A stretch of DNA of 51,992 bases from Desulfamplus sp. (GCA_015232465.1 JADFZO010000011.1:1-51992); one strand, 5' to 3'; positions 32,404 to 41,168 are shown, numbered from the stretch's first letter. A program made the numbers and translations. The notes: a model not told the origin generated them from the letters alone.

Positions 32404-32436
32404 AGATTTGACAACTTTTTAAAAGTTGTCAAATCT
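32404..32436. repeat. 33-nt palindrome, copy 2
   Basis: This is the exact reverse complement of copy 1 (28860-28892), with the centre base T instead of A. It lies between exbD and tonB. It may attenuate or process the exbBD-tonB message or be a REP-like insertion. Confidence 0.9.
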
Positions 32437-32461
32437 TTAAGTTAAAAGAGGACTTCTAACT

Positions 32462-33355
32462 GTGGAAATTACATTGGAAAAGCAGGCAGGCAGCCCCAGC
32501 ATGGGAATAATGATTACAGTTTCTCTTGTAGTTCATCTTTTCCTATTTCTCCATATTGAAGAAATTTACAGATTAAAAAGAGATTTCAAAAAGCCAGAAC
32601 CTCCAATAAAAATTGAGGTTATGCTTCAAGAGATTCCAAAACCAGCTCCAATTGCTCCTGCCCCTTTAGTAGCAGTTCCGCCTCCTGTTGTGGAACCTAT
32701 ACCAGTAATACCACCACCTCCAATAACAGAAGATTCAAGGATAAGTCAGCCTGTTATCCCTATTCCAGAGCCTGTAAAAGAGAAAAAAAAGGAGATAATT
32801 AAAAAAGTAATTAAAACAAAGGTTGTTGTTGAAGAGAAGAAAAAAACTGTAAAAAAAATTCAACAGATAGAAAAGAGAGTTGAGCAAATTGCAAAAATTC
32901 CACCCATGCCAGCATCTGTGCCTTTACCACATTCAGCTTCACCAACAACAACGACTACTCAAAATGGAGTTGCTCAAAATAGAGTGTCGCAAAAAAGTGT
33001 TGCTCAACCTGTAATTAAAGCCTCTACTTTAGTGAAAGCTCCTATAGTTTCCCAATCTGACAAACTTTTAGCAAAAGCATACTTTAACTCTATGCGTCTT
33101 ATGATTGAGAAAAACAAGCGATACCCCCAAATGGCACGAAGGCGTAATCAGGAGGGGAGTGTCCGCGTCCGTTTTTTGATTGATAGTAATGGAAATGTCA
33201 ACTCGCTTGAGATTGTTAAAGGGTGTAGTTATGAATCGCTTAATAATGCAGCATTGGAGGCAGTAAGAAAGGCATCACCATTTACAAAACCGCCAGCATC
33301 AATTTCCAAAGATGCTTTGAAGTTAGAACTGACAATAAATTTTAAATTAATATAA
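32462..33355 (+). CDS. tonB: TonB energy-transducing protein
   Basis: The product has 297 residues. It starts with GTG at 32462 after AGAGGA. The single TM anchor (about 15-31, IMITVSLVVHLFLFLHI) contains the His seen in TonB anchors. A proline-rich periplasmic spacer (about 45-105) and a Lys/Glu stretch follow. The C-terminal domain (about 200-297) has NKRYPQMARRRNQEGSVRVRF, and LEIVKGCSYESLNNAALEAV, the TonB receptor-binding fold. It transduces energy from ExbBD to the receptor encoded downstream. Confidence 0.92.
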   Translation: MEITLEKQAGSPSMGIMITVSLVVHLFLFLHIEEIYRLKRDFKKPEPPIKIEVMLQEIPKPAPIAPAPLVAVPPPVVEPIPVIPPPPITEDSRISQPVIPIPEPVKEKKKEIIKKVIKTKVVVEEKKKTVKKIQQIEKRVEQIAKIPPMPASVPLPHSASPTTTTTQNGVAQNRVSQKSVAQPVIKASTLVKAPIVSQSDKLLAKAYFNSMRLMIEKNKRYPQMARRRNQEGSVRVRFLIDSNGNVNSLEIVKGCSYESLNNAALEAVRKASPFTKPPASISKDALKLELTINFKLI

Positions 33356-33403
33356 CTATTTTAAATAATTAATAAACAACTCTTTTTCTTGTAAGGAGCG
33401 GAC

Positions 33404-34282
33404 ATGCTTTTATTTCCAACAAAAAATGAACAGTTCTGGGAAGATTTATGGCTCTCTGCCATCAAGCCAAATGACCAGAATAACCAGAAGCAAAATGGTG
33501 AAGATGACCCTGTTAAGCGATGGGACAAAATGGCTGGCGGATTTGCCAAAAGAAGCGGATCACCAGAGGCATTGAAGAGAAAGGAGAAAATTCTATCAAT
33601 GCTCAAGGAGGCTGGGGCATTAAAAGATGGAGCAAAAGTTCTTGATATTGGTGCAGGGCCTGGAAACTGGACAATTCCAATGGCAGAGGCAGGGGCAGAA
33701 GTTACAGTTCTTGAGCCGTCAGGCGAAATGATTAAAGAGTTAAAGAGACGGGCAGAAGAAAAAGGAGTAAGCTATCCTATTGATATTGTTCAAAAAACTT
33801 GGCAGAAAGTTGATATAAAAAAGGAGGGTTTTGAAGGTAGATTTGATCTTGTGTTTGCCTCCATGACTCCCGGAATTTCAAATCCTGAAACCTTACGAAA
33901 AGCGATGAAAGCCGCTAAATCAGGCGGGTTTTGTTATCTTAGCAGTTTCTCAGGCGGAGGCTGGAGAAACGCCTACAAACAAATCTGGAGAGAGCTTTTT
34001 AATGAGGAGATTGAGTCTCATGGCGGAGATTTTATCTATCCGTTTAATTACGTTTATGCACTTGGCTATCGTCCGCATGTTGAGTTCAATATCTGGGAAC
34101 ATGAACGGGCAGAGAGCATTGAAGAGACTCTTGAAACCATTCTCTTTTTTGTGCATGGCAGCTCTGATATTGAATCTGAAAAAAAAGCAGAACTTACCAA
34201 ATATATTGAATCTAAAGCTGAAAACAGAATTTTTAAGTATAAACACCAAATATGTCAAGGGGTTATGATTTGGCAGGTATAA
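33404..34282 (+). CDS. Class I SAM-dependent methyltransferase
   Basis: The product has 292 residues. The SAM-binding motif I is VLDIGAGPGNWTIPMAEAGA (about residues 82-101), followed by VTVLEPSGEMI and FDLVFASMTPGI. The N-terminal 50 residues carry DPVKRWDKMAGGFAKR. The target is not visible. It is encoded inside the TonB-ABC uptake operon, between tonB and the receptor (48 nt and 30 nt gaps), so it may modify a chelator or ligand, or sense the state of uptake (inference). An AAGGAG site precedes the ATG. Confidence 0.85.
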   Translation: MLLFPTKNEQFWEDLWLSAIKPNDQNNQKQNGEDDPVKRWDKMAGGFAKRSGSPEALKRKEKILSMLKEAGALKDGAKVLDIGAGPGNWTIPMAEAGAEVTVLEPSGEMIKELKRRAEEKGVSYPIDIVQKTWQKVDIKKEGFEGRFDLVFASMTPGISNPETLRKAMKAAKSGGFCYLSSFSGGGWRNAYKQIWRELFNEEIESHGGDFIYPFNYVYALGYRPHVEFNIWEHERAESIEETLETILFFVHGSSDIESEKKAELTKYIESKAENRIFKYKHQICQGVMIWQV

Positions 34283-34312
34283 AAATTATACAGACCAAAA
34301 AAGGAGATTTTT

Positions 34313-36658
34313 ATGGAGATTAGAAATTGGGAGCAGTGCCAGACAAAACCGATAACCGTAAAAATATTAATAGTGTTTGTGATAGCTCTATTCTCATTGG
34401 TGATTACATCTACATCAAATGCACAAGAAAAGGTTGGGAAAGGTTCAATAACAAGCCTTGAAGATATTGAGGTTACAAGCGAAAAAATTATCACCCCGAC
34501 CAAAGAGATATCTGAAACTGTTTACACAGGAAGCGAGATAACCAAAAAAGGTATGGAGATTCAAGGAGATCAAGCCAAAACAAGCGTTTATGAGAGCCTT
34601 GATATTTTGCCCGGAATAAGTGTGGAAACGCCTGATCCTTATGGCTTGGCAGCAGAGCAAAGAAGTGTGAGAGTCAGGGGGGTCAGAGGCTTTCTTGGAT
34701 CCATGACAGTTGAGGGGGTGCCAAATTGGGGAGGAAACCCAATGGGACCTCGTGAATATATCTATGATACTGAAAATTTTGAGAGCATTTCAGTTTATAA
34801 GGGGGCTGTACCAAGCGATTTTGGAACAGGCGTTGGTGCAAGGGGCGGAGCTATTGAGATTAAACCAGATTGGCCCAATAATGATTTGGGTTTTAAATTG
34901 GGGCAAGGGTTTGGAACAGACTCATACAGCAGAACATTTTTAGGCTTTAATTCAGGAAAAATACCAAATATAAACACTGGAGTATCTATGTCATACTCCT
35001 ATACAGATGCAGAGAAATGGAAAGGGGCGGGCGATTTGGGTACAAGAAACAACTTTAACGCAATGATAACTCAACCTATTGGAGATAAAAAAAGTAGCAA
35101 TGATGCCATTAAAGTCTGGTTTAACTACAACGATTTATCCCAAAATCTCTACAAACCCCTTTCGTATCAAGAGACTCAAGATTTAAGTTCAAATTATAAA
35201 AATGACTTTAACAGCACACTTACAGGTCTGAAAAATCAAGACATCTACTATTACGATTACAACAAGGGGGACTACAACAACTTAGATATAATGTCAGTAA
35301 TTCCAATAAACATAAACGACTCACTTAGCCTCACTTTTAAACCCTACTACTCAACCGAAGATAGCGAGATTTTAGGCGGGGTTGCAAGTCAAGGCGGGAT
35401 TATTCAAAAGAGAAACAGAGATATAGAGCGTTATGGATTGATAACCCAGCTTGAAGGCGAGCTTATCAATTCTGATCTTTCGTCTATTATTGGTTCACTT
35501 GGATATGCTTTTGAGTCAAACGACATGGTTATAAAAACCCAGAACCTTGATCCTCTAACCTTTGCCAATAAAGGTTATGGAATGTACACAAAAAACGATG
35601 GAGATGGCATTGTTCATAGCCCATTTATGAAACTTGCTGGAAATATTGATAAATTTGACTGGCAAGCTGGTCTAAAATATTTCTCCTACACAGACCCTGC
35701 AAGTCAAGGTTACACATCTTCTGCACCAAATTATGAGCTTGTAAAGGCTGATGATCTTTATCGTGATGAGAAAGAGTATGAAAAGGTTCTGCCTACAGTT
35801 GGCATGGGTTATAATTTTTCAGAATCTTTAAATACCTACACAAGTTATGGAAAAAATTTCATAAGACCTTACTCTTACGTGCCTATAATCACTCTGTATA
35901 ATACCAACAGAAGCACATTTCAGACAGCAGGCATCACTTTAAATGATCTGTTCAATGGTTATAATATGGAGCTGTCTGACAACTTTGAGCTTGGAGCAAG
36001 ATTCAGAAATGGTCTGTTTGAGGTGATGCCAGCCTTTTTCTACTCAACGCATGAGAATCTTTTGACCACAATTTACGATCCAAGGGTAAATTTAAGCTAT
36101 CAGCAAAATGTTGGGGAAGCTACAGGATATGGAGTTGATCTTGAGACAAACCTTTTTGTTTCATCTAATTTATCTCTATTTTTTAATCCAACATGGACCA
36201 GCATGACATACAATGACAATCTTACCTATCAGGGAAAAACTCTTGATTCAAAAGATAATCAGGTTGTTGATACACCTGAGTTTATGGCTAAAGCTGGTAT
36301 GATTTATAGGCACGATTTTAATCAATATGGCTCTCTTGAAGTTGTGCCAATGTTAAAGTATATGGGTAAGCGTTACGGAGATGTTGAGCATAGAGAGGAT
36401 GTTGACGATTTTATAACTGCTGATTTGAGCTTTAAGTATAGTCGCAAACTAAAATTATTTGAAAACTCTTCTGATTACAGTAAATCATCAGCCGACAAAG
36501 CTGGAACAGCTATGAGTGTGGCTCTTCATCTGCAAAATATATTTGATGAAGAGTATATAGCCTCTGTTAATGCAAGTGATGACTCACGGGCAGGGGTAAC
36601 CAGCTATTATGTTGGAGCACCTTTTACCACGATTTTGTCGGTATCGTTTGAATATTAG
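34313..36658 (+). CDS. TonB-dependent outer-membrane receptor
   Basis: The product has 781 residues. A long leader ends in a signal peptide (core ILIVFVIALFSLVITS, cleavage after SNA). The plug domain (about 50-190) has SVYESLDILPGISVETPDPYG, RSVRVRGVRGFL, VPNWGGNPM and the FESISVYKGAVPSDFGTG-like TonB-box/plug region. The rest is a beta-barrel of repeated aromatic/polar strands ending in LSVSFEY with a terminal aromatic. It brings in a large or scarce ligand such as a siderophore, cobalamin, haem or nickel chelate. The CooT-containing operon favours a metal chelate; the ligand is unproven. AAGGAG lies upstream of the ATG. Confidence 0.93.
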   Translation: MEIRNWEQCQTKPITVKILIVFVIALFSLVITSTSNAQEKVGKGSITSLEDIEVTSEKIITPTKEISETVYTGSEITKKGMEIQGDQAKTSVYESLDILPGISVETPDPYGLAAEQRSVRVRGVRGFLGSMTVEGVPNWGGNPMGPREYIYDTENFESISVYKGAVPSDFGTGVGARGGAIEIKPDWPNNDLGFKLGQGFGTDSYSRTFLGFNSGKIPNINTGVSMSYSYTDAEKWKGAGDLGTRNNFNAMITQPIGDKKSSNDAIKVWFNYNDLSQNLYKPLSYQETQDLSSNYKNDFNSTLTGLKNQDIYYYDYNKGDYNNLDIMSVIPININDSLSLTFKPYYSTEDSEILGGVASQGGIIQKRNRDIERYGLITQLEGELINSDLSSIIGSLGYAFESNDMVIKTQNLDPLTFANKGYGMYTKNDGDGIVHSPFMKLAGNIDKFDWQAGLKYFSYTDPASQGYTSSAPNYELVKADDLYRDEKEYEKVLPTVGMGYNFSESLNTYTSYGKNFIRPYSYVPIITLYNTNRSTFQTAGITLNDLFNGYNMELSDNFELGARFRNGLFEVMPAFFYSTHENLLTTIYDPRVNLSYQQNVGEATGYGVDLETNLFVSSNLSLFFNPTWTSMTYNDNLTYQGKTLDSKDNQVVDTPEFMAKAGMIYRHDFNQYGSLEVVPMLKYMGKRYGDVEHREDVDDFITADLSFKYSRKLKLFENSSDYSKSSADKAGTAMSVALHLQNIFDEEYIASVNASDDSRAGVTSYYVGAPFTTILSVSFEY

Positions 36659-36674
36659 AGTTAGGAGTCTTAAA

Positions 36675-37763
36675 ATGAGCTGTTATTCTGACAACACCAC
36701 AGCAACTGAGAAGTATCACCAAGATGTAAGGCGAAAAAAATTTATATTTGCAGGGCTGATAACAATCACTTTTTTGCTTGGAATATATGCAATCTCAAAA
36801 GGGGCTTATCAGTTGAGCATCAGGCATGTTATTGAGGGAATTGTTGGCACTTCTGAAGGAAACTCCCACCTTGTTGTCTGGAATATCAGAATGCCCCGAA
36901 TTGTGGCTGCTGTTATTTCTGGCTGGGGGCTTGCTCTTTCAGGACTTATAATCCAATCGCTTTTAAGAAATCCGCTTGGTTCGCCCTCCACACTTGGAAT
37001 CAGTCAAGGGGCAGCATTTGGGGCTGTGGTTGGCATTATTATATTTGATTTAGGTGGAATAGGGGCATCTGCTGCTCTCTCTGAATTTAGTTTAATATCT
37101 AAATTTGGTCGGTTTGCCTCTATACCTATGTTTGCATTTGTAGGGGCAATGGTGGCAACTTGGGTAATTTTGCTTCTTGCTAAACTTAGAAAATTGTCTC
37201 CAGAGGCGATTATTTTAGCTGGAGTTGCTCTCTCATCTCTGTTTAACTCTGGTACTGTGCTTATCCAATATTTTGCCTCTGAAACTCAGATAGCATCAGC
37301 ACTTTTTTGGACATTTGGAGATGTGGCACGCTCTAACTGGAGCGAAATAGGGCTGATGGCTTTGATTATTGTTATAGCCTCAATTTGGGTTACCTTTCAC
37401 AGATGGAATTTAAATGCCCTTCTATCTGGTGAAGAGGCTGCAAAAGGGCTTGGGGTCTCTGTTGATTCGCTTCGTGTTCAAGGAATGGTTATTGCTGCTG
37501 TTGTATCTGCTGTTATCACCTCTTTTCATGGAGTTATTGCATTTGTGGGACTGCTTGCACCTCATATTGCAAAACGTGTTGTTGGCTCTGATCATAGGCT
37601 TGTGATTCCATTTACTTGTGCTGTTGGTGGCTCTTTGCTTCTTTTAGCTGATACAACTGGACGATTGCTTATTGGCTCTGGAAATCTGCCTGTTGGAATT
37701 CTTACATCTTTTATGGGAGCACCCATGTTTTTGTATCTGCTTATGAGAGGATTTAAAAGATGA
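36675..37763 (+). CDS. FecCD/BtuC-type ABC transporter permease
   Basis: The product has 362 residues with about nine to ten TM helices. The start ATG 36675 follows AGGAG (36663-36667); an upstream frame runs into the receptor gene. Typical elements are RMPRIVAAVISGWGLALSGLIIQ, NPLGSPSTLGISQGAAFGAV, LAGVALSSLFNSGTV and the ABC-coupling ISFHGVIAFVGLLAPHIAKRVVG-like helix. It transports metal-chelates or cobalamin across the inner membrane with its ATPase, whose start overlaps it by 4 nt. Confidence 0.92.
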   Translation: MSCYSDNTTATEKYHQDVRRKKFIFAGLITITFLLGIYAISKGAYQLSIRHVIEGIVGTSEGNSHLVVWNIRMPRIVAAVISGWGLALSGLIIQSLLRNPLGSPSTLGISQGAAFGAVVGIIIFDLGGIGASAALSEFSLISKFGRFASIPMFAFVGAMVATWVILLLAKLRKLSPEAIILAGVALSSLFNSGTVLIQYFASETQIASALFWTFGDVARSNWSEIGLMALIIVIASIWVTFHRWNLNALLSGEEAAKGLGVSVDSLRVQGMVIAAVVSAVITSFHGVIAFVGLLAPHIAKRVVGSDHRLVIPFTCAVGGSLLLLADTTGRLLIGSGNLPVGILTSFMGAPMFLYLLMRGFKR

Positions 37764-38515
37764 TGTTTTCAGTAGAAGGTATTGAGTTTTCGTATAACAG
37801 CCATCATGTGGTAAACAATGTAGGATTTAAGTTAGATAAGGGGCTAATTCTTGGTATTCTTGGGGTTAATGGGGCTGGAAAATCGACTCTTTTAAAGTGC
37901 TTAAATAGAGTTATTGTTCCTCATAAAGGCTCTGTAATGCTTAACAATGAGGAGATTTTAACAATGAAAGGGGCTGAGATTGCCAAACGTATGGCATACA
38001 TGCCCCAGCGATATTTTGAAGAGTCTTTGACAGTGTTTGATGCTGTTCTACTTGGACGAAAGCCCCACATAAAATGGGCAGCGTCAGATAATGATTTTAA
38101 GATAGTTGAAAAGGTGCTCAAAACCATGAATCTTGACTCTTTTGCTTTAAGGGCTGTAAACTCTTTAAGCGGCGGAGAGATGCAAAAGGTTATTATTGCC
38201 CGTGCATTGGCTCAAGAGCCTCAAGTTCTTCTGCTTGATGAGCCTACAAGTAACCTTGATCTTAGAAATCAGTTTGAGGTTATGTCAATTGTCCGTAAAA
38301 TTGTAAAAGAGCACAAATTATCAGCAGTTGTCTCTATCCACGATTTGAATCTTGCATTTAGATTTGCCGATCTTTTTCTTATGATGAAACACCATAAAGT
38401 TTACAATTTTGTCCATAAAAACGAGGTTACACCTGAAATGATACAAGATGTTTACGGTATTGAAGTGCTGCTTGCTGATGTTGAAGGGAGTATGGTTGTT
38501 GTTCCAAAAATATAA
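37760..38515 (+). CDS. ABC transporter ATPase, FecE/BtuD type
   Basis: The product has 251 residues. Walker A is GVNGAGKSTLLKCL, the Q-loop is in MAYMPQRYFEESLTVFDAVLLGRKPHIKW, the signature is LSGGEMQKVIIARAL, Walker B is VLLLDEPTSNLD, and the H-loop is in VVSIHDLNLAFRFAD. The LGRKPHIKW segment is typical of Fe-chelate/cobalamin ATPases. It overlaps the permease by 4 nt and precedes the binding protein by 19 nt. Confidence 0.94.
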   Translation: MMFSVEGIEFSYNSHHVVNNVGFKLDKGLILGILGVNGAGKSTLLKCLNRVIVPHKGSVMLNNEEILTMKGAEIAKRMAYMPQRYFEESLTVFDAVLLGRKPHIKWAASDNDFKIVEKVLKTMNLDSFALRAVNSLSGGEMQKVIIARALAQEPQVLLLDEPTSNLDLRNQFEVMSIVRKIVKEHKLSAVVSIHDLNLAFRFADLFLMMKHHKVYNFVHKNEVTPEMIQDVYGIEVLLADVEGSMVVVPKI

Positions 38516-38534
38516 AAAAAAGGGGGGTTGAATA

Positions 38535-39659
38535 GTGAAAAAAATATTAATGATATTGTGTTTGACTATTATTTTTATTGCAAATGTAGGGGTTGCAGAG
38601 ACTCTTGATATAACAGATATGGCTGGAAGAAAAATTGCAGTGCCTCACAATCCTGAAAAGATTATCTGCCTTGGTCCTGGTGCTCTGCGTCTTATTGTCT
38701 ATCTTCAGGCTCAAGATAAAGTTGCTGGTGTTGAAGATATGGAAAAATTAAACCCAAATGGACGCCCTTACTGGTTGGCAAATCTTGATCTTGCAAAGCT
38801 GCCAAGGGTAGGTGCTGGAGGTCCTGCAAGCATCAATAAAAAGCCAGATTTAGAGGCTGTGTTAAGCGTAAATCCTGAGCTTATTTTTATAACACAGGCA
38901 GATGTGGCTTTAGTAGATGAGGTGCAAAAACAGTTAAATGTTCCGATTGTTGTATTGAGTTATGGGGCATTTGCCACATTTGATGAGACCATTTACGACT
39001 CATTAAGGCTTGCTGGCAAGATTCTTAACAGAGAGGAGCGGGCAGAGGCAGTTGTAAATTTTATTGAGTCTGCAAGAAGAGATTTGCTTGATAGAAGTGG
39101 GGTTGAGCTGAAAAGTAAAAATATGCAAGACAAAGATATGCAAGACAAAGATAAACCAACTGTGTTTGTAGGTGGAATTGGTATGCGTGGCTCACAAGGT
39201 ATTGAAAGCACTGAAAAGAGCTACATTCCACTACAATGGGCAAATGCAAGAAATGTTGCTCAAGAGGTATCTAAAGAAGAGGCTAAACTTGTTGAGGGTA
39301 GTCACATCTTTATTGACAAAGAGCGTCTTTTATTAATAAATCCAGATTTTATATTTATTGATGGGGGAGGCTTAAAGCTCATTAAAGAGGATATTTCTAA
39401 GAAAACCAAATTTTATAGTGCGTTAAAGGCATTTCAAAATAGACAAGTCTATACCCTGTTGCCGTTCAATTTTTACACAACCAATGTTGAGACAGCACTT
39501 GCAAACGCCTTTGCAGTTGCAAAAATACTCTATCCTGATGCGTTTAAAGATATTGACCCTGAAAAAAAGTGCGATGAAATTTATACATTTATGGTTGGAA
39601 AGCCTGTTTATGATGCTATGAAAAAAGATTTTGGAAAACTTGGAGGATTAACTTTTTAA
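38535..39659 (+). CDS. Periplasmic metal-chelate binding protein, FecB/BtuF type
   Basis: The product has 374 residues. It starts with GTG at 38535 after AGGGGGG. A signal peptide ends at about 22 (VGVAE). The mature protein has ITDMAGRKIAVPHNPEKIICLGPGALRLIVYL, DLEAVLSVNPELIFI and VVLSYGAFATFDE, typical of class III binding proteins for siderophores or cobalamin. A perfect 15-nt tandem duplication (39123-39152) gives repeated MQDKD in a loop. It feeds the adjacent permease. Ligand unknown; I see no feature that separates siderophore, cobalamin and nickel-chelate specificity. Confidence 0.92.
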   Translation: MKKILMILCLTIIFIANVGVAETLDITDMAGRKIAVPHNPEKIICLGPGALRLIVYLQAQDKVAGVEDMEKLNPNGRPYWLANLDLAKLPRVGAGGPASINKKPDLEAVLSVNPELIFITQADVALVDEVQKQLNVPIVVLSYGAFATFDETIYDSLRLAGKILNREERAEAVVNFIESARRDLLDRSGVELKSKNMQDKDMQDKDKPTVFVGGIGMRGSQGIESTEKSYIPLQWANARNVAQEVSKEEAKLVEGSHIFIDKERLLLINPDFIFIDGGGLKLIKEDISKKTKFYSALKAFQNRQVYTLLPFNFYTTNVETALANAFAVAKILYPDAFKDIDPEKKCDEIYTFMVGKPVYDAMKKDFGKLGGLTF

Positions 39660-39674
39660 GGAGATATTAATTAA

Positions 39675-40100
39675 TTGCATAAAAGAGTTTGTGTTATAGA
39701 TGGTCAGGGGGGCGGTATTGGTGTCTCTCTTATCAAGTATTTACGAGATTTTTATGGTGAATCTATTGAGATAACCGCAATAGGGACAAATGCAATTGCT
39801 GCATCTCAAATGATGAAAGCAGGTGCAAACAGGGCAGCTTCTGGAGAGAATGCCATTGTTCAGACTGTAAAAAAGGCTGATGTGATTATTGGACCTATTG
39901 CAATAACGTGGGCAAATGCCATGATGGGTGAAGTAACACCTAATACAGCAGAGGCTGTGATGTCAGCTTCAGCCTTAAAAATATTGCTCCCGCTTAATCA
40001 AGAGAATGTGGTGATTGTAGGTTTTCACAAAGAACCTTTGCCTCACCTTATAAAATATCTTATTGAAACTGAACTTAAGGAGGTCTTTAAAGATGTGTGA
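39675..40100 (+). CDS. DUF3842 family protein
   Basis: The product has 141 residues. A Rossmann-like N-terminus (VCVIDGQGGGIGVSLIKYLRD) suggests nucleotide or cofactor binding, followed by ITAIGTNAIAASQMMKAGANRAASGENAI and IIGPIAITWANAMMGEVTPNTAEAV, which fit PF12953. The start is TTG 39675. It overlaps cooT by 8 nt. Function unknown; the family keeps company with CooT in anaerobes, which supports a metal-related role (inference). Confidence 0.82.
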   Translation: MHKRVCVIDGQGGGIGVSLIKYLRDFYGESIEITAIGTNAIAASQMMKAGANRAASGENAIVQTVKKADVIIGPIAITWANAMMGEVTPNTAEAVMSASALKILLPLNQENVVIVGFHKEPLPHLIKYLIETELKEVFKDV

Positions 40101-40290
40101 AGCTAATGCTTATATGGTAAAAGATGGAAAAGAGGAGCTGTTAATGGAGGCTGTTGATTTAATAGAGCCAGAAGATAATAACAGCGGTTATAGAATAATG
40201 AGCATTTTTGGAGAGCAAAAGATTATCAAAGGTAGAATAAAGTCTATGAATCTTGTCTCTCATAAAATTTTGTTTGAAAAAACTGTTTAA
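40093..40290 (+). CDS. CooT family nickel-binding protein
   Basis: The product has 65 residues. The N-terminus MCEANAYMVKDGKEEL is the hallmark of CooT; the conserved Cys2 is the nickel ligand in the characterised family member. IMSIFGEQKIIKGRIKSMNL and a final HKILFEK complete the small beta-barrel. The start ATG 40093 lies inside the end of DUF3842. CooT was first seen beside carbon monoxide dehydrogenase; here it follows an uptake operon with no CODH in view, so its role may be general nickel handling. Confidence 0.85.
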   Translation: MCEANAYMVKDGKEELLMEAVDLIEPEDNNSGYRIMSIFGEQKIIKGRIKSMNLVSHKILFEKTV

Positions 40291-40324
40291 AAAATATGTA
40301 AAAAGTTTTCGAGGGAATCTTTAA

Positions 40325-41128
40325 ATGTCAAGTTTTAGTAATGCTATGGAAGTCTTTAAACTTCTTAATAAATCTAACTGCAAAGAGTGCTTTAAGCCAA
40401 CATGTTTAGCCTTTGCTGGTGCTGTTTTTAAGGGGGAGAAAGAGCTTCGAGAGTGTCCTTATGTTTCTTCTGATGTGGTTGCAAAATTTGGAGATGCAAA
40501 GCAAAATAGTCCTTCTATTGATCAAGGTGCAGATGAGATAATCGAAGGTTTTAGAAAATCTATATCAAATATTGATCTTGCATCAAAGGCGAAATCAATT
40601 GGAGCCACCTTTTCAGATGGCAGGCTAAACATAAAGGTTATGGGAAAAAATGTAAGTGTTGATACGCAAGGCAAGATATATACAGATATTCATGCAAACC
40701 AGTGGGTAGTTGTTCCGCTACTTAACTATATTGTTCAAGGAACAGATACCCCCATTACTGGTAATTGGGTGCCGTTTCGCGAACTTCCAAATGGGAGGGC
40801 TTGGCAGGGGCTTTTTCACAAGCAGTGTGAAGAGCTGATAAAAAAGGTTGCTGATACCTATCCAAATTTTTTTGAGCAGATTTTAGAGCTATTTAATGGA
40901 AAAGAGGTGGAAAAGCACTATAAATCTGATATTTCGCTTGTATTGCACCCGCTTCCTAAGATTCCCATTTTAATATGCTACTGGCTTGCTGAAGATGAGA
41001 TAGAGTCTGATTTAAATCTATTTTTTGATGCTAACACAGAGGAGCATCTTCACATCAACTCCATCTATGCACTTGGTGCAGGGTTTGCAAGAATGGTTGA
41101 AAAACTTGCAATGACTCATGGTTTTTAA
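40325..41128 (+). CDS. [4Fe-4S] cluster and DUF3786 protein
   Basis: The product has 267 residues. The N-terminal motif has cysteines C19, C22, C27 and C44 (CKECFKPTC...), the spacing of the four-cysteine Fe-S domain found in corrinoid proteins such as CdhD/AcsE-linked subunits. The rest fits DUF3786: QWVVVPLLNYIVQG, NWVPFRELPNGRAWQGLF and HPLPKIPILICYWLAEDEIESDLNLFFD. The function is unknown; an Fe-S/corrinoid-like domain at the end of a possible nickel or cobalamin uptake operon is suggestive. It is 34 nt after cooT. Confidence 0.8.
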   Translation: MSSFSNAMEVFKLLNKSNCKECFKPTCLAFAGAVFKGEKELRECPYVSSDVVAKFGDAKQNSPSIDQGADEIIEGFRKSISNIDLASKAKSIGATFSDGRLNIKVMGKNVSVDTQGKIYTDIHANQWVVVPLLNYIVQGTDTPITGNWVPFRELPNGRAWQGLFHKQCEELIKKVADTYPNFFEQILELFNGKEVEKHYKSDISLVLHPLPKIPILICYWLAEDEIESDLNLFFDANTEEHLHINSIYALGAGFARMVEKLAMTHGF

Positions 41129-41168
41129 TGGATAGAAGGGCAATATGCCTGTTGGTTTTGCTAAATTT

